Positions 31,979 through 42,741 of a DNA stretch of 64,000 nt are shown here, in pieces. The DNA is taken from the NCBI GenBank assembly GCA_960531495.1, contig OY482846.1, positions 38,469,065 to 38,533,064 of the forward strand. The letters are read 5' to 3'. The notes beneath the pieces were generated by a model. It saw only the letters and a list, made by a program, of their open reading frames with translations, had not been told where the DNA came from and searched no databases. A program made the translations under genes and the position numbers. Source of the DNA: Zeus faber (taxonomy: Eukaryota; Chordata; Actinopteri; Zeiformes; Zeidae). The stretch's first letter is position 1. Each line of letters begins with the position of its first letter.

Positions 31979-31980
31979 GG

Positions 31981-32053
<73 letters not shown>

Positions 32054-32058
32054 GTCTA

Positions 32059-32122
<64 letters not shown>
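31979..32122. repeat. (CTAT)n/(CTGT)n microsatellite
   Basis: About 36 units, CTAT first, then CTGT, then CTAT. It abuts the start of the LINE remnant. Confidence 0.95.
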
Positions 32123-32734
32123 TTGAAGTACAATATCCAACCATCCGTCTCTCCCTCCTTGGGGCTTCCACCCAAACCCATCTATTGCAAAAACACGGAA
32201 AAAATTCTGCTTCCTCTGCTCGTAGCGATTAAAAATTTGGGTCCAATTTAAAAATGTGTTGATACAATGAGATGCCAGATTTAATCTGTTTTCCTTGTCA
32301 GCAATGGTAGAGCCACTCCAAATTGTTAATCTTTTCAGCTTTCATTTTTGTTTTTGTATAGATAACAACCAACACATATAAATGATTCTGTAACGCCTTG
32401 TTGACAACTGCAGGATTAATGTAGGCTGGGTTTTCAATCATTTGCATTGTTTGCCTCCTGATTTTGTTTTTTTATTTCTATTTTTTCCTCATAGGGGAAT
32501 AAGAAGGCCACACTCCCCTTCTGACAACTCCTATTCATCTTGGACCTTTCTAGACTTCCTTCTCTCTCCATTCAGTAACATCTAGTAGCAGACGAAAAGA
32601 GACAAAGAAACATCAAATCATGGCAAAATTGAGAAGAAATAACAATCCTGCAGATAGCCAAATGAGGAAATTAGTCTGGATATTTAATTGTTTTGAGAAT
32701 GTTTCATTGGAAGATTAGGTTTTGTGTTCGTGAC
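32123..32734. other. intergenic, nothing recognised
   Basis: No recognisable gene or repeat. Confidence 0.45.
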
Positions 32735-33131
32735 TAGCGATACACGACATAGCAAACAAATCATTTAAATGACTCCAGCAAAAGAGTCATTCGTTCGTGA
32801 CCCTATAACTGCAGCCAGTCACACAGGCTCAATTGAGACTCGAATTTTGAACGAAAAGACCCGAGAGCCCCCCGTCGCGAGTCTCGCATGTGTCCCCAGA
32901 GGAGGCAGCGACTCCTGAACGACTCGGTTCACAAACGAGATCTGCGAGTCGCGGGTCACGCATGCGCATCAGCCTGTGAGAATTCCATTCCTAAATCAGA
33001 GCCGACTCTCATTTACCCAAAGTTACACCGACTGAATGAAACAAACAGAGTCTGAGAATTGAACAAATCGTCTTTACCGAGTCACTCGGAAAGAGTCAAA
33101 TCCCGAAAAAGACTCCATCTTCTCATCACTA
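32735..33131 (+). mobile_element. hAT-like element, full length
   Basis: From TAGCGATACACGACATAGC to TTCTCATCACTA, both family ends are present, about 397 bases. The interior shows AAATCATTTAAATGACTCC, GCAAAAGAGTCATTCGTTCG, AGAATTCCATTCCTAAATC, ACAGAGTCTGAGAATTG and GAGTCACTCGGAAAGAGTC. The interior is dense in CpG and GAGTC/GACTC strings. No open frame. Confidence 0.7.
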
Positions 33132-33166
33132 TTTTGTCTTCCAGCTAGAGTTCATTGAAATTGAAA

Positions 33167-33439
33167 TTAAGCCTGGGGGGCTAACCAGTCGTTTAAATTC
33201 ACTGTCAATTGTGTCAAGCCTAATCTAATCCATTTTCCATGGGGCTGTCGCGTCAATGCCACGATGTTCCCCCGGGCGAGGGAGTTAAATATAGCCCTCA
33301 ACAAGGGGTCCAGATAAACGAGTTCCCCGGATCGCAGGTAATATGCGATATTGTACGACCCCGCCACTCCAGCAAAATGAATCAACGTCAACGTGAAGCC
33401 CACACATGCAAGGGCCCTCGTCGGACCCCATCGGCGCAT
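33167..33439 (-). CDS. possible 90-codon first exon or small secreted protein
   Basis: A reverse-strand frame from ATG at 33439, with G at -3, in a locally GC-balanced patch. The product starts MRRWGPTRALACVGFTLTL, continues IHFAGVAGS and looks like a signal peptide: basic start, ~18 hydrophobic residues, small residues before a plausible cleavage site. It continues YNIAYYLRSGELVYLDPLLR and ends DWLAPQA. I do not recognise it. A promoter-like patch lies 150-330 bases upstream on the same strand. It could equally be a chance frame in conserved non-coding DNA. Confidence 0.2.
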   Translation of the reverse strand: MRRWGPTRALACVGFTLTLIHFAGVAGSYNIAYYLRSGELVYLDPLLRAIFNSLARGNIVALTRQPHGKWIRLGLTQLTVNLNDWLAPQA

Positions 33440-33579
33440 GACAACCTCAATGAGTTCACCCGACTTCCGATTTCAATCCAAATATCGGACACCTCCCCCA
33501 TCCACTCATTTAAAAAGCCACAAAATCAATTAATAACACGGATGGACGGTCCTTTCCTCCTCTCCCGTTTTGGGGATCC

Positions 33580-33830
33580 GGGCGTTCGGGGAAAGGGCCG
33601 TAATTCAACTACCGCTCTATAAATTCTATTACACCTTCGCCGGTCGTGTGTTGTGTTGTGTTGCTCCGTGTGAAAACCCACCCGCGCACCCCGGCTTAAT
33701 GAAGAGCTCGCAGTGGCTGGCAGCAGCAGCCCCGGCGCCGGTTGCTACGGCAGCAAACCAATCGAAACCGCGGGAGAGATGGAGAGAAAGGGAGGGAGAG
33801 AGAGAGAGAGAGGATTTGTAGGGTAACTTG
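33580..33830. promoter_or_regulatory. GC-rich promoter-like patch with X-box and CCAAT box
   Basis: GTTGCTACGGCAGC at 33741-33754 is close to the RFX-factor X-box (GTTGCCATGGCAAC type). CCAAT at 33758-33762 follows within four bases, an arrangement common in promoters. TCTATAAAT lies at ~33616-33624, the patch is CpG-rich, and it ends in a (GA)n tract at ~33774-33815. RFX factors control ciliary and immune genes in vertebrates. Without a recognised gene the direction is undecided; it is upstream of the small reverse-strand frame at 33439. Confidence 0.35.
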
Positions 33831-34123
33831 GGTCCTGGAAAAGATGATCACAAATGTATTGACACATAAGTCAGTGATTGTTTAAATTGCATGGTTGTAG
33901 GGACATATTAATAATAGAATTAATAATGCCACAAATAATAATATTGATAATAATATGACATAATATGAATACTACTGGTAATAATACAGTTGTACATAGA
34001 AGCAGACATGGCAAACAGCAATAAACAATACATTACAGCATCACAGACGACCTATGCCAGCGCACATGACAGTAGGAACATCACACATAGCAGCACATAG
34101 CAAAGAGGAGGTCGCCACAGGGG
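33831..34123. other. AT-rich spacer
   Basis: Degenerate AAT-rich sequence (33905-33990); no gene. Confidence 0.5.
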
Positions 34124-34390
34124 TTAGGAACTAGGCCATGACGAGGAGTGGACAGAGCAGCGGACAAAGGGAAGAAACAGAGAGGGGGGTGACAGGGCAG
34201 GGTACGTCATGCAAAGCATCTGCAGGTGTGCACCAGAATGCTCGTAATAGTGTCCCTGAAAAGGGGAAATGGGGATAAAAATCTCAATTTTTAGGGTTTT
34301 TTGCAGCTTGTTCCAGTCGTCCGCTGCAGTGAACTGAAAGGAACCGCGACCCAGAGACAAATGTGCTTTGGAGTAATAATGTTCGTTTGT
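34124..34390 (-). mobile_element. LINE ORF2 C-terminal fragment, reverse strand
   Basis: The reverse frame SLGRGSFQFTAADDWNKLQK followed by TLKIEIFIPISPF resembles the C-terminal 'SF...AA..WN.L...LK' segment that ends many fish LINE polymerases. The preceding polymerase domains are absent, as expected of 5' truncation. Confidence 0.55.
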
Positions 34391-35116
34391 AATGTGTTTA
34401 TAATAACAATAATAGATGTAATAACAATAATGGAAGAGCTAACAAATACTACTACTAATGATACTCCTTCAATTAATAATGTTTAGTTAAATTTTTTTTA
34501 AAAATGAATTTATATTTCTTTATTATATTTTTGGTAATTTTTTGGTAATTTTCTTGATTTATTTTTTCCCTTTTCCTTTATTTTAATTATTTTTTTTAAC
34601 CTGTGCTGTCAGCATGCTGGGCACACAACACAGAGCATTTGTTTGCCATTGCATCTAGGACAGAGTTAGTCTGCAAGTGGAGTTCAACTTCTTAACCTGC
34701 AATGACACTCTTTATTCATTCTTTAATCATCAAGAACTGCTGCAATAACTGTCCTGCGGACGCCCTGTAGGATGACAAGAGCACAGCTTTTTGTTGTACA
34801 GAACCACCACCAACCCCCATTTTTTCAGAACAATCTTACCATGTTCTAGTCTTTAAACAACTGATAATCATTACTACTCCAAGAAGGGGAGAATCACCAC
34901 CGGTGAGACAAATAAACACAGAACTAACCAACAACATGTACATGGGAAAAATAATCATAGAAACGTCAGACGACAACATGTCTCGACAATACAGTTAATT
35001 AATAAATGAGGGCGAAAAAGAGAAGGATGTAACCAGTAGGGTGTTGGGGTGTGTTCAGGGCGGGTGCTGGTGGTGTGTGTGTGCCTGTGATGTGCCTGAG
35101 ATGACCACCTGTATGT
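34391..35116. other. intergenic, nothing recognised
   Basis: AT-rich left half, mixed right half; no identity. Confidence 0.45.
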
Positions 35117-35126
35117 TTGTGTGTTT

Positions 35127-35173
<47 letters not shown>

Positions 35174-35209
35174 TGTGTGTGTGTGTGTGCGTGTGTGTGT
35201 GTGTGTGTA
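35117..35209. repeat. (GT)n microsatellite, interrupted
   Basis: About 45 GT units with GC and TAT interruptions. Confidence 0.95.
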
Positions 35210-35245
35210 TGGGATGTGTCCACCGGTGCGTGTACGGGACTTGTC

Positions 35246-35605
35246 TCAATTGCTTCTGGTGTATAAGGTCGGTATTTCATCGTAGCGCTTCCAAGCAGCA
35301 GAAAAGGCCCCGAAGCCAACCCTGAAGCCCGCGGCCATGCAAACTCCCCACGGGCGCAGGACAGCCCCGGACACCCTGTCCTGCATCCACAGAAGACCTC
35401 CTAGCCATCTGGGAAGCAACGCCCACGTACAGACGCCCACAGGTACAGAACGCGGGCCACGGACGCCAGGCACGGATTTCAGAGCCAGGTCCCGCGCCGA
35501 CAGACCAACACCCCTTACGAACCGTCCGTGGTAGTGCCCCTCCAGCTCATCCACTTCCAGACGCCCATCGCCGAATGTGCTCAGCGCAGGGCACCGAGAA
35601 GTCAC
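35246..35605 (-). other. GC-rich block with a 119-codon reverse frame, unidentified
   Basis: Abruptly GC- and CpG-rich sequence between a GT tract and AT-rich DNA. The reverse frame starts MTSRCPALSTFGDGRLEVDE and includes LEGHYHGRFVRGVGLSARD, VPGVRGPRSVPVGVCTWALL and WMQDRVSG. It is Gly/Arg/Val/Leu-rich, as composition alone would give. The forward strand reads as evenly as the reverse. I suspect a repeated element or a host exon but recognise neither. Confidence 0.3.
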
Positions 35606-36925
35606 CAGTTTTTCTCGTTTTCCAGTACCTTAATTGTCTTATACTGTACATTATGTGGAACTTGATGTGGTGGTGGGAACCCTCTTGCTTGCATAAATAT
35701 TTTTTGAAGAAGAAGAATAGAAAAATAGAATAAGAATTGTAGAAAACGAGCAGATATTGAAGATGTAACAAAATACAACTGAGTAGAAACACAAAATCAT
35801 ATATATACATATATACTGTATTTATATACATGTACATACATATATATATGTATATATATATATATATATACCTTATTACTCAAAAATTGTGAGCCGTTCC
35901 TGTACTGTTGGATTAAAAAGCTCATTGATTGTTTTGTCGCTCAATAGGAGTTGCTCAAGGCCACAAAGGGGCAAAACGGCTTCACAAATTGAAATTACGA
36001 CCTCTGCCACCGCTGAAAGTGAAACTCTGTTCCAATTTATTTTTGTTATTCTTTTTTCCCGCCACTTTTTCGAGTGAATGTCCATCCGTCAAACAAAAGT
36101 TGGGAGGGTTGAGAGAGAGCGAGAGAGAGGCTGGCGAGCGTACGGGATTCGTCAGATTTGGCATTTGCGGGGTTTTCTAGTTAAAATTACAAAGAAGTAA
36201 AAAAAAAAGCAGAAAACCAGCTCCCGGGTAGATACCCCCTCCGGGGAATAGCTCTCAATCATCACCCCAATTACTGTAGCTCCCGTGAAGAGGCTTGGCG
36301 GCCACCGGGAGGAAGGCCGTTGCGCTCCAAGAAGGTTCCCAGGCGATGAAAAGTCATAATAACTATATTATGCCACTTTCAGCTATAGGGTTAAAGCTCT
36401 GAAAATACCCCCATAGTGGGGGGAAAAAACAAGATACAATCTCGACAAATGAGCGGATTTGACCTCTGTGCTGAATTAGAACGCGAGTTACCGCTTGGGC
36501 TGGCGGGTCCATGGAGAGCTCCTTAGTGGGTAGATGCCCTTTGGGTGGCGTCAAACACAAATGGCTGACATTTTGTATCGCCAAATCAAAATGGCCCGTT
36601 GGTTCTTATTGGCATTTCTCAGCGCCACGTGCGTTGTCCGCCGTTCCGACGCCTCCTTCAGGTGGCGACGGTGCTTGTTTTTGAAAGTGAGTCGTGAGAA
36701 TCCTGACATTTGAGATGCTGGAGAGGAGACGCCGGTCCAGAGTGGTGAGGAGACTGAGGACTCGAGTGCGGACGTGTGAAGTGGTAAACAGTAAACGATA
36801 GATACTCAAAGACAGCCAGAAAAAAAACCCACCCAAAATAAAAACAATGCCACAAAAAACAGTTCAGCAAATCAATGGTGTTATATTTCTGGAGCTGGTC
36901 TGCTGCGAACATGGATGTTTGAATT
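35606..36925. other. intergenic, nothing recognised
   Basis: Contains an (AT)-rich stretch at 35797-35870. The remainder is evenly complex with no gene or repeat identity. Confidence 0.45.
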
Positions 36926-37110
36926 GGCGGTGAAAGTTTCGGCTCTTTTTAGAGATTCAGCTCTTTGCTCCCTGTAAAAACATTCCATTCTTTTTTCGAC
37001 TCTTCGTTCGTTTGATTCACTCAATTCAACGAGATGAGAGGAGTGGGCTCGGCTCTGAGCTGTGAATGGAATCCTCATAAGAATCCTTTAATTCCGTGAA
37101 AATGATCGCA
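36926..37110 (-). mobile_element. hAT-like element fragment, reverse strand
   Basis: GGCGGTGAAAGTTTCGGCTC, then TTTTTAGAGATTCAGCTC, then GGCTCTGAGCTGTGAATGG and AATCCTCATAAGAATCCTTT match the 3' half of the family in reverse. Confidence 0.55.
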
Positions 37111-37929
37111 ATCGCAATATGAATTACGACTCTTGGAGATTTATTCAGGTTAATTTAATCCTCTGTAATTTTGTTTCTGTATGTGTGTTTTTTAGTGTTA
37201 TTCTGTTAAGATGAAGATTCACTCACTTGCTGTGGGGTTTAAAGGCATCCCCAACCCACCGCCCTTTGCGCTTGAGTCTTGGGAATTGCTCAGTTTGAAC
37301 ACATTTTTTTGCGAGTCTTGTATCACGATGAATGTCTTTCTTTTTTTATTGTTTTGGAAGTTTTGTAGGAATCCCACATTTTTTATTATGTCGGGGTTCC
37401 TACAAAGTTGCGGCTGGGGTATGACTAGTTGAGAGTGACTGAGAGAGGGTCCCCGTTATGCACAGTTTTTATTTTCTATTTTATTTTGTTCAATTAGGCA
37501 ATAGAAAAATCGCTTACTAAAAACGCCTACTCCGCACGCCCACTTCTCCGGTGGGTTGTTCTCGTCTGCTTGCCTGATGTATGTACAACATATGTAAGCG
37601 CTGAAAACAAGTATATTGTTATTGTTATTATTATTATTATTTGAATTGTGCTGAAACTGCGACAATTTGGTCGTGAATGTGAAAAACCGGGACATTTTTC
37701 AGATGTTCTGTGTATGATGATATGTACGATTATCTGTCGGGACTCAGGAAACACAGCTGAAAACCAGGACACCCCTGGACACACCGGGACGCCTGGTCAC
37801 CACCGTACGTTGGACACAAATGAATGAAACCTAATTTCTGGTCACAAATGGGTGCAAATGTATTTCCTCTGCATCTGGAACGTAAACATGTGAGCTGACT
37901 GAGCAGGATTTTACTGCTGAGGCAACACG

Positions 37930-37930
<1 letters not shown>
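37111..37930. other. intergenic, nothing recognised
   Basis: Short TTA tract at 37618-37641; otherwise unassigned. Confidence 0.45.
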
Positions 37931-37967
<37 letters not shown>

Positions 37968-37977
37968 ACACACACAA
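37931..37977. repeat. (CA)n microsatellite
   Basis: About 22 CA units with one CC interruption. Confidence 0.95.
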
Positions 37978-38680
37978 AACCACCACCCTGGGGAAGAGGT
38001 CAGGGCGGGGTCGCGTCATTAACCCGTTTTCTGATCAGGCATTTTGCATTGATGCTAAATCTCCCGAGGCGGATCAATCACCAGCGTGTCTCACCCAGTA
38101 AATTGCGATTTCACGCGTGTGGGTGAATGTCTTTACATGCACCAGATATGAGTTTCGAGTGTGTGTGCGTGTGTGTGTATGTGTGTGTGTGTGTATGTAT
38201 TAAAAAAATCTAAATATTTATGAGTAATTATATTTTCATATTTTCTTAAATATTTTTATATTATAAAAAATTTTAATTAGATTTTAAACATATAATTTAT
38301 GATATTTTAAATAAAAAATAAATGAAATTAATTATTTTATTTATAATTAATTCAACAGTTTATTACTTTATACAGTACATATATATATATGTACTGTATG
38401 TACTCTAACTATAATAAGGTATATAGCTCAAATACTGTATCTACTTACACAATCTCATGACAATCGCCGGATCACAATTATTTTACCTAATCGCGATCAA
38501 AATCATAAAATGAAAAATCATTAAATTCTTCAGTCATGTGTTTCAATCCAAATTCCATGGCTTTTTGAACCAACGATGCGTGAAATGTGCGATAAATAGA
38601 TTGTTATCATCATTTGGTTTGAGGGAAATTGACAGGAAATGTCTTTCCAGGTGTGCATCATTACACAACAATATATATAT
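37978..38680. other. AT-rich intergenic
   Basis: Includes an interrupted GT tract at 38159-38200, very AT-rich sequence to 38400, and a perfect 28-base palindrome TACAGTACATAT...ATGTACTGTA at 38371-38398. Confidence 0.55.
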
Positions 38681-38685
38681 ATATA

Positions 38686-39002
38686 TCCACATGCCACTTT
38701 AATGCACATATCTGTATATACATAATTCTATTCCATATAAATAAGCCTATTCCTTCTATCTATTCCATTTTATCTCATTTTATTTTATTGTATTTTATTT
38801 TCTTCTATATATTTTTACTTTATTCTATGAGTATTCGACTTACTGTATTATGTTTTAGGAGTCAGTTGGTCTATTAGAAATACATTTTTCCTAGGACATA
38901 TTGTGTGTATTCACCGGGTGCGTTGCATTACATTTCACTGCATATATGTATGAAAGTATGTATATGTAAGTGACGAATAAACCTCTTGAATCTTTAATCT
39001 TG
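38686..39002 (+). mobile_element. LINE 3' UTR (11.4-kb family), forward strand
   Basis: CCACATGCCACTTTAATGCA, CATATCTGTATATACATAAT, GTATTCGACTTACTGTATTA, CCTAGGACATATTGTGTG and CATTTCACTGCATATATG, then AATAAACCTCTTGAATC, form the complete 3' UTR end of the LINE family. All coding sequence is truncated away; it is a (AT)n-flanked insertion. This copy shows what the cut copy at 17498-18349 lacks. Confidence 0.9.
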
Positions 39003-40170
39003 ATCAATATAGTAGTATTATGGGATACATGTGAACATAAAACTGAATTTAATTGTTAATTGATCAATCAAGTTGGAAAACTATTACTTTCTACTATCAC
39101 ATCCAAATTTCAATGTTAGAAATGTCTCAATAACTTCTCCATCAGTTGGGTTGAGGCAAATTAATGGTCGACCCAATTATTTTTTGGTTCTCTTTATACT
39201 GTACGTATTTTCTTCCAAACGAACAGCCGTGTATTATGACACTACGATGGTCCTATAAAATGAAGATAAAAATGATTAAATTGTTCATCATAGTGATTTG
39301 TATGACGATTAAAGCTGGAATTTAGGGATCGTGACAGCCATAGTGGTCAGCCATAGACCATAAGACAATTTATGATCATTGATTTGTCATCGATGTTGTT
39401 AAAAGCTGTCTGTGCTGGGTGGAGGAATCCAGAATACAACGGGAAAACTATAATGTTCTGGGATCTTTTTTTCAACACCGCTTTATTTTCTCATCAAGGC
39501 CACCTGTTACTTCTTGCACGTGGCCGATCTTTGCGTTGTCGCCAGGAGAGCCGGATGGAAACACCATATACAGGAAGCGCGCGTGCGACGCAAATACTTT
39601 GAATTGTTGTTTGATGCTGTAGGAAGCGCCAGTTGAAAAACAAAAAAAAAAGAACAAAAAATACAGGATTTCTTTATCAAAAGAACCTCGGGTATTACCA
39701 CTTAAATGCGGAAAAAAAAAACCCCAACACCATCGACTGCACGGAGAAGAGCGAATGCCTCGCGGAAATACATTGAACGTGTGCAAAAGCCCGCGAGGTC
39801 ACCATCCCCTTCCTGAAACGCCACGCCCAGGTTGAAACCCGTCATGTGTTTATCACCCGGTCTCGCTTTTCAGACGTCTCATGCGCTTCGCCCCTCGAGC
39901 CCTTAAGCCTGTGACATCCGCCGCAATCTTAAAAGCAAGCGCATTTCAATTTTTTTAATTAAAGTATGTGAATAAGAGGGAGAGCTAGACAGAGAGCTAG
40001 AGGGAGAGAGACGGAGAGCGATAGAGAGAGACTTGTAAGGTTCCTTTATTTGCAGGAGGTCACATCACCACAGCAGAAGCTTGACTATGAAGGAAACAAT
40101 TAAAAAAAAGAATAGAGTAATAAACCACAGGAAAATCACAGGCTAATAATGAGGGAATCATCCTGGACAG

Positions 40171-40175
<5 letters not shown>
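39003..40175. other. intergenic, nothing recognised
   Basis: No gene or repeat identity; a purine-rich stretch (39975-40035) precedes the (GA)n tract. Confidence 0.45.

Positions 40176-40205
<30 letters not shown>
40176..40205. repeat. (GA)n microsatellite
   Basis: About 15 GA units. Confidence 0.9.
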
Positions 40206-40207
<2 letters not shown>

Positions 40208-40617
40208 TGCTGAGAAATGGAGTGTTTTTCAGCCGTAGTTCATTTAGACTCTAAGGGGGTGTATACAGTAGCAACACTGCAATTAAAGAATTGCACGCTT
40301 GACCTTCCCACCGCTCCTCCGCCGCATGCTGTCTGGAAAAACAACAACAACAACCACCACAACAAGAAAAAGCAACAAACACAAACGTCCATGTCTGGGA
40401 AAAAAAGTAAGAGCTGCAAAGGAAGGCGAAGGGAAATAGCAACAGAGAATAGAGGAGCGTCCGCACCTTCGACCCGTTTAGTTTTTTGTTTTTTTTTCTG
40501 ATGCCCGGAGGGTCGGGTGAAGCGACAAACAAGTCGACTTCACAAAAGGAAAAATCACCAAAATGGGTTCATTCTGTTCTGACGAAAGTTCTGATTTGTT
40601 CAGGATGAGGACACTTT
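40206..40617. other. intergenic, nothing recognised
   Basis: A-rich, with a short AAC tract at ~40339-40352. Confidence 0.45.
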
Positions 40618-40700
40618 CCATCAGAATCAGTATATTTAGCTGAGTACATTTTCATGTAGCAGGAATTTGTCTTAGTGGAGCATTTGCATAAATGAGCATA
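40618..40700 (-). mobile_element. LINE 3' tail, reverse strand
   Basis: ATCAGAATCAGTATATTTAG...GCAGGAATTTGTCTTAG is the common fish LINE tail in reverse; it matches 22435-22505. Confidence 0.55.
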
Positions 40701-40769
40701 AACAAAGACTCACAATAAATGTATATATTATAGTATATCACACTACTATAGTATTAAGTACTAATCTGC

Positions 40770-41280
40770 TCCCAAACTATTATGAGTGACTGAAAAGTTA
40801 TCGTTATTAAACAGCTATTAGAAGTGACATTTTTATAGTATTAAACTACTTTTAATACTAAACTACTAAAAACTATAATAAAATGTGAATTTACAAAATC
40901 CTGAAGTAACCCTTTATTTAACAACTATGAAAAGAGATTTTATTTTTAATACTTTAAACGACTAATAACTCTAAACTTTTTCTTCTTTGGGCTGCTCCTG
41001 TTAGGGAGCAACTAATAACTCTGAACTACTACTGGAATAAAATACAAAGTGAATTTTACTCCAAAAAAACTGAAGTAAAACTTTATTTAACAATTATGAG
41101 GAGTGATCTATTTAGCATAAAAGGACTGTAACTATACTACTATTATTAAAAGTGAATATACCCCAAAAAACTGAAGTAACCCATTTTTAAAATAGTATGA
41201 ACAATTATATGTGAAAAGTTATTTTTGAATAATAATAAACTACAATAAACTACCATTAGACTACTATGAGAAGTAGAACT
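40770..41280. repeat. degenerate AT-rich tandem array (~100-160-bp period)
   Basis: CTGAAGTAACCCTTTATTTA followed by ACAACTATGAAAAGAG (from ~40902) recurs as CTGAAGTAAAACTTTATTTA...ACAATTATGAGGAGTG (from ~41070) and as CTGAAGTAACCCATTTTTAA...ATGTGAAAAGTTATTTTT (from ~41173). The same TATGAG(A)AGTGA and ACTACTA words appear before and after. Confidence 0.65.
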
Positions 41281-41930
41281 TGGCTAGTTGAGGGAATCAA
41301 AATAACGCAAAGGCATTGTTAAAAATAATCTAATTCAGATTTTTCACCTCCTTCTGATAAATATGTACATGTAAATGTAGGGATTGTACGCAATGCATTT
41401 TCCTGCATTTTTTTGGTTCTTCCCCTTTCAAACCTCGAAGAATTGAGGTGAGCCGGAATTGAGGAACGAAGGCGGAAAAAAGTCTAAAAACGGCTCCACC
41501 GCGGTCGGCAGATATTGCTCATTTATATAAATGAAATATACAAAAGCCGCTCGCCAACTCGCAGCACTCTGGGTCTTCTCTCGGTATTCATCCAAAACGC
41601 TCTTTTGTTCTCATCAAAAATTCATCATCGGTGAATACAAACAACGTGGGCTCTCTCTCCTCTCCGCCGCCGTTACGATTTTGGCCGAAACGAATGTGCT
41701 TCCTTCCCCAGTGCAACGGGTTCAGATGTGGCACCGCACCGACTGGACAATTTCTATCTTTTGCATATCCCCGATGAGCAGACAAGAATAAAAACAAATG
41801 GGTGTACACCACTTAAGATGTCTGGCCGGCTTGGCCACGGGCACAAAAAAAATGTGCCCGTGATGATCACAGAAGCACAGGTCTTTCCGATGCACTCCCT
41901 TTGCTTTGCTATCTGCAGTTATCATTTACT
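41281..41930. other. intergenic, nothing recognised
   Basis: No gene or repeat identity. Confidence 0.45.
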
Positions 41931-41933
41931 TAG

Positions 41934-41985
41934 AGCGGCTCGTCTGGTAAACGGGAGGTTGCCGGTTCAATCGTCGGCTCATTTT
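41934..41985 (+). mobile_element. tRNA-like fragment, probable SINE head
   Basis: GAGCGGCTCGTCTGGTAAACG...GCCGGTTCAATCGTCGGCTC reads like the second part of a tRNA-derived SINE head. The box-B consensus (GGTTCAATC) is at 41964-41972 and a partial box-A-like GGCTCGTCTGG lies ~25 bases before it. It is not the SINE family seen at 7, 8 and 61.7 kb. It does not fold as a complete tRNA. Confidence 0.4.
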
Positions 41986-42207
41986 TCCTGAATCTGTACT
42001 GACTTAAGTATACTCTGTTTAAATATATATATATAGTATGTATATAATATTTTAAATACATTTTTTTAAATATTTTTATTTAGTTAAGTATATTTGTAAC
42101 TATAACTAAGAAATGTATATGTAAATGAGCATTTTGTATATTGTAATCAGGAAGTGCATGGCTATACTGTTCTTTGTCTTTTGGAGCGTGACTTTGGCAT
42201 GGCTAGC

Positions 42208-42560
42208 GTTAGTTGTTGCTGCTGTGTTTCTGCTGTTGTTGCTGCTGTTGTTGTAGTTGTTTTTGCTGTTGTTTTGTTGCTACTGCTGGAGTTGTAGTTG
42301 TTTCTGTTGCTGCAGCTATCGTTGTTTCTGTTGCTGCTGCTGTTGTTGTTGTTGTTGTTGTTTCTGTTGTTGTCTCATTTGTTGCTGCTATTGTTTTTGC
42401 CGCTGTTTCTGTTGTTGCTGTTGTTGCAGCTTTTTCTATTGTTGTTTTTCGTACCGCTGCTGTTTCAGTTGTTGTTTCCGTTGTTTGTGCTGCTGTTGTT
42501 GCTGCTGTTGTTGCTGTTGTTTTTGTTAATGTTGCTGTTGCTTTTGTCGTTGCTGTTCTT
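42208..42560. repeat. (GTT)n/(GCT)n imperfect trinucleotide tract
   Basis: About 350 bases of GTT and GCT units with scattered substitutions. The poly-Thr/Ala/Gln frame (197 codons, reverse) and poly-Leu/Cys/Val frames over it come from the repeat, though unbroken frames on both strands show little frame-shifting. Confidence 0.95.
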
Positions 42561-42652
42561 TCAGCGGCATTCGTTTGAAATGCCCAGCTGACAACTATGT
42601 TCCTTTTTTTGATTGTATTTCTTTGTAAATCGCCAATACGTTTTCCACCACC

Positions 42653-42654
<2 letters not shown>

Positions 42655-42740
<86 letters not shown>
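42655..42740. repeat. (GT)n microsatellite
   Basis: About 43 pure GT units. Confidence 0.97.

Positions 42741-42741
<1 letters not shown>

Noticed and set aside
41934-41985. Functional tRNA gene
   Set aside because: Box B is good but the 5' half, anticodon arm and acceptor pairing cannot be assembled into a tRNA; a SINE-head fragment fits better.
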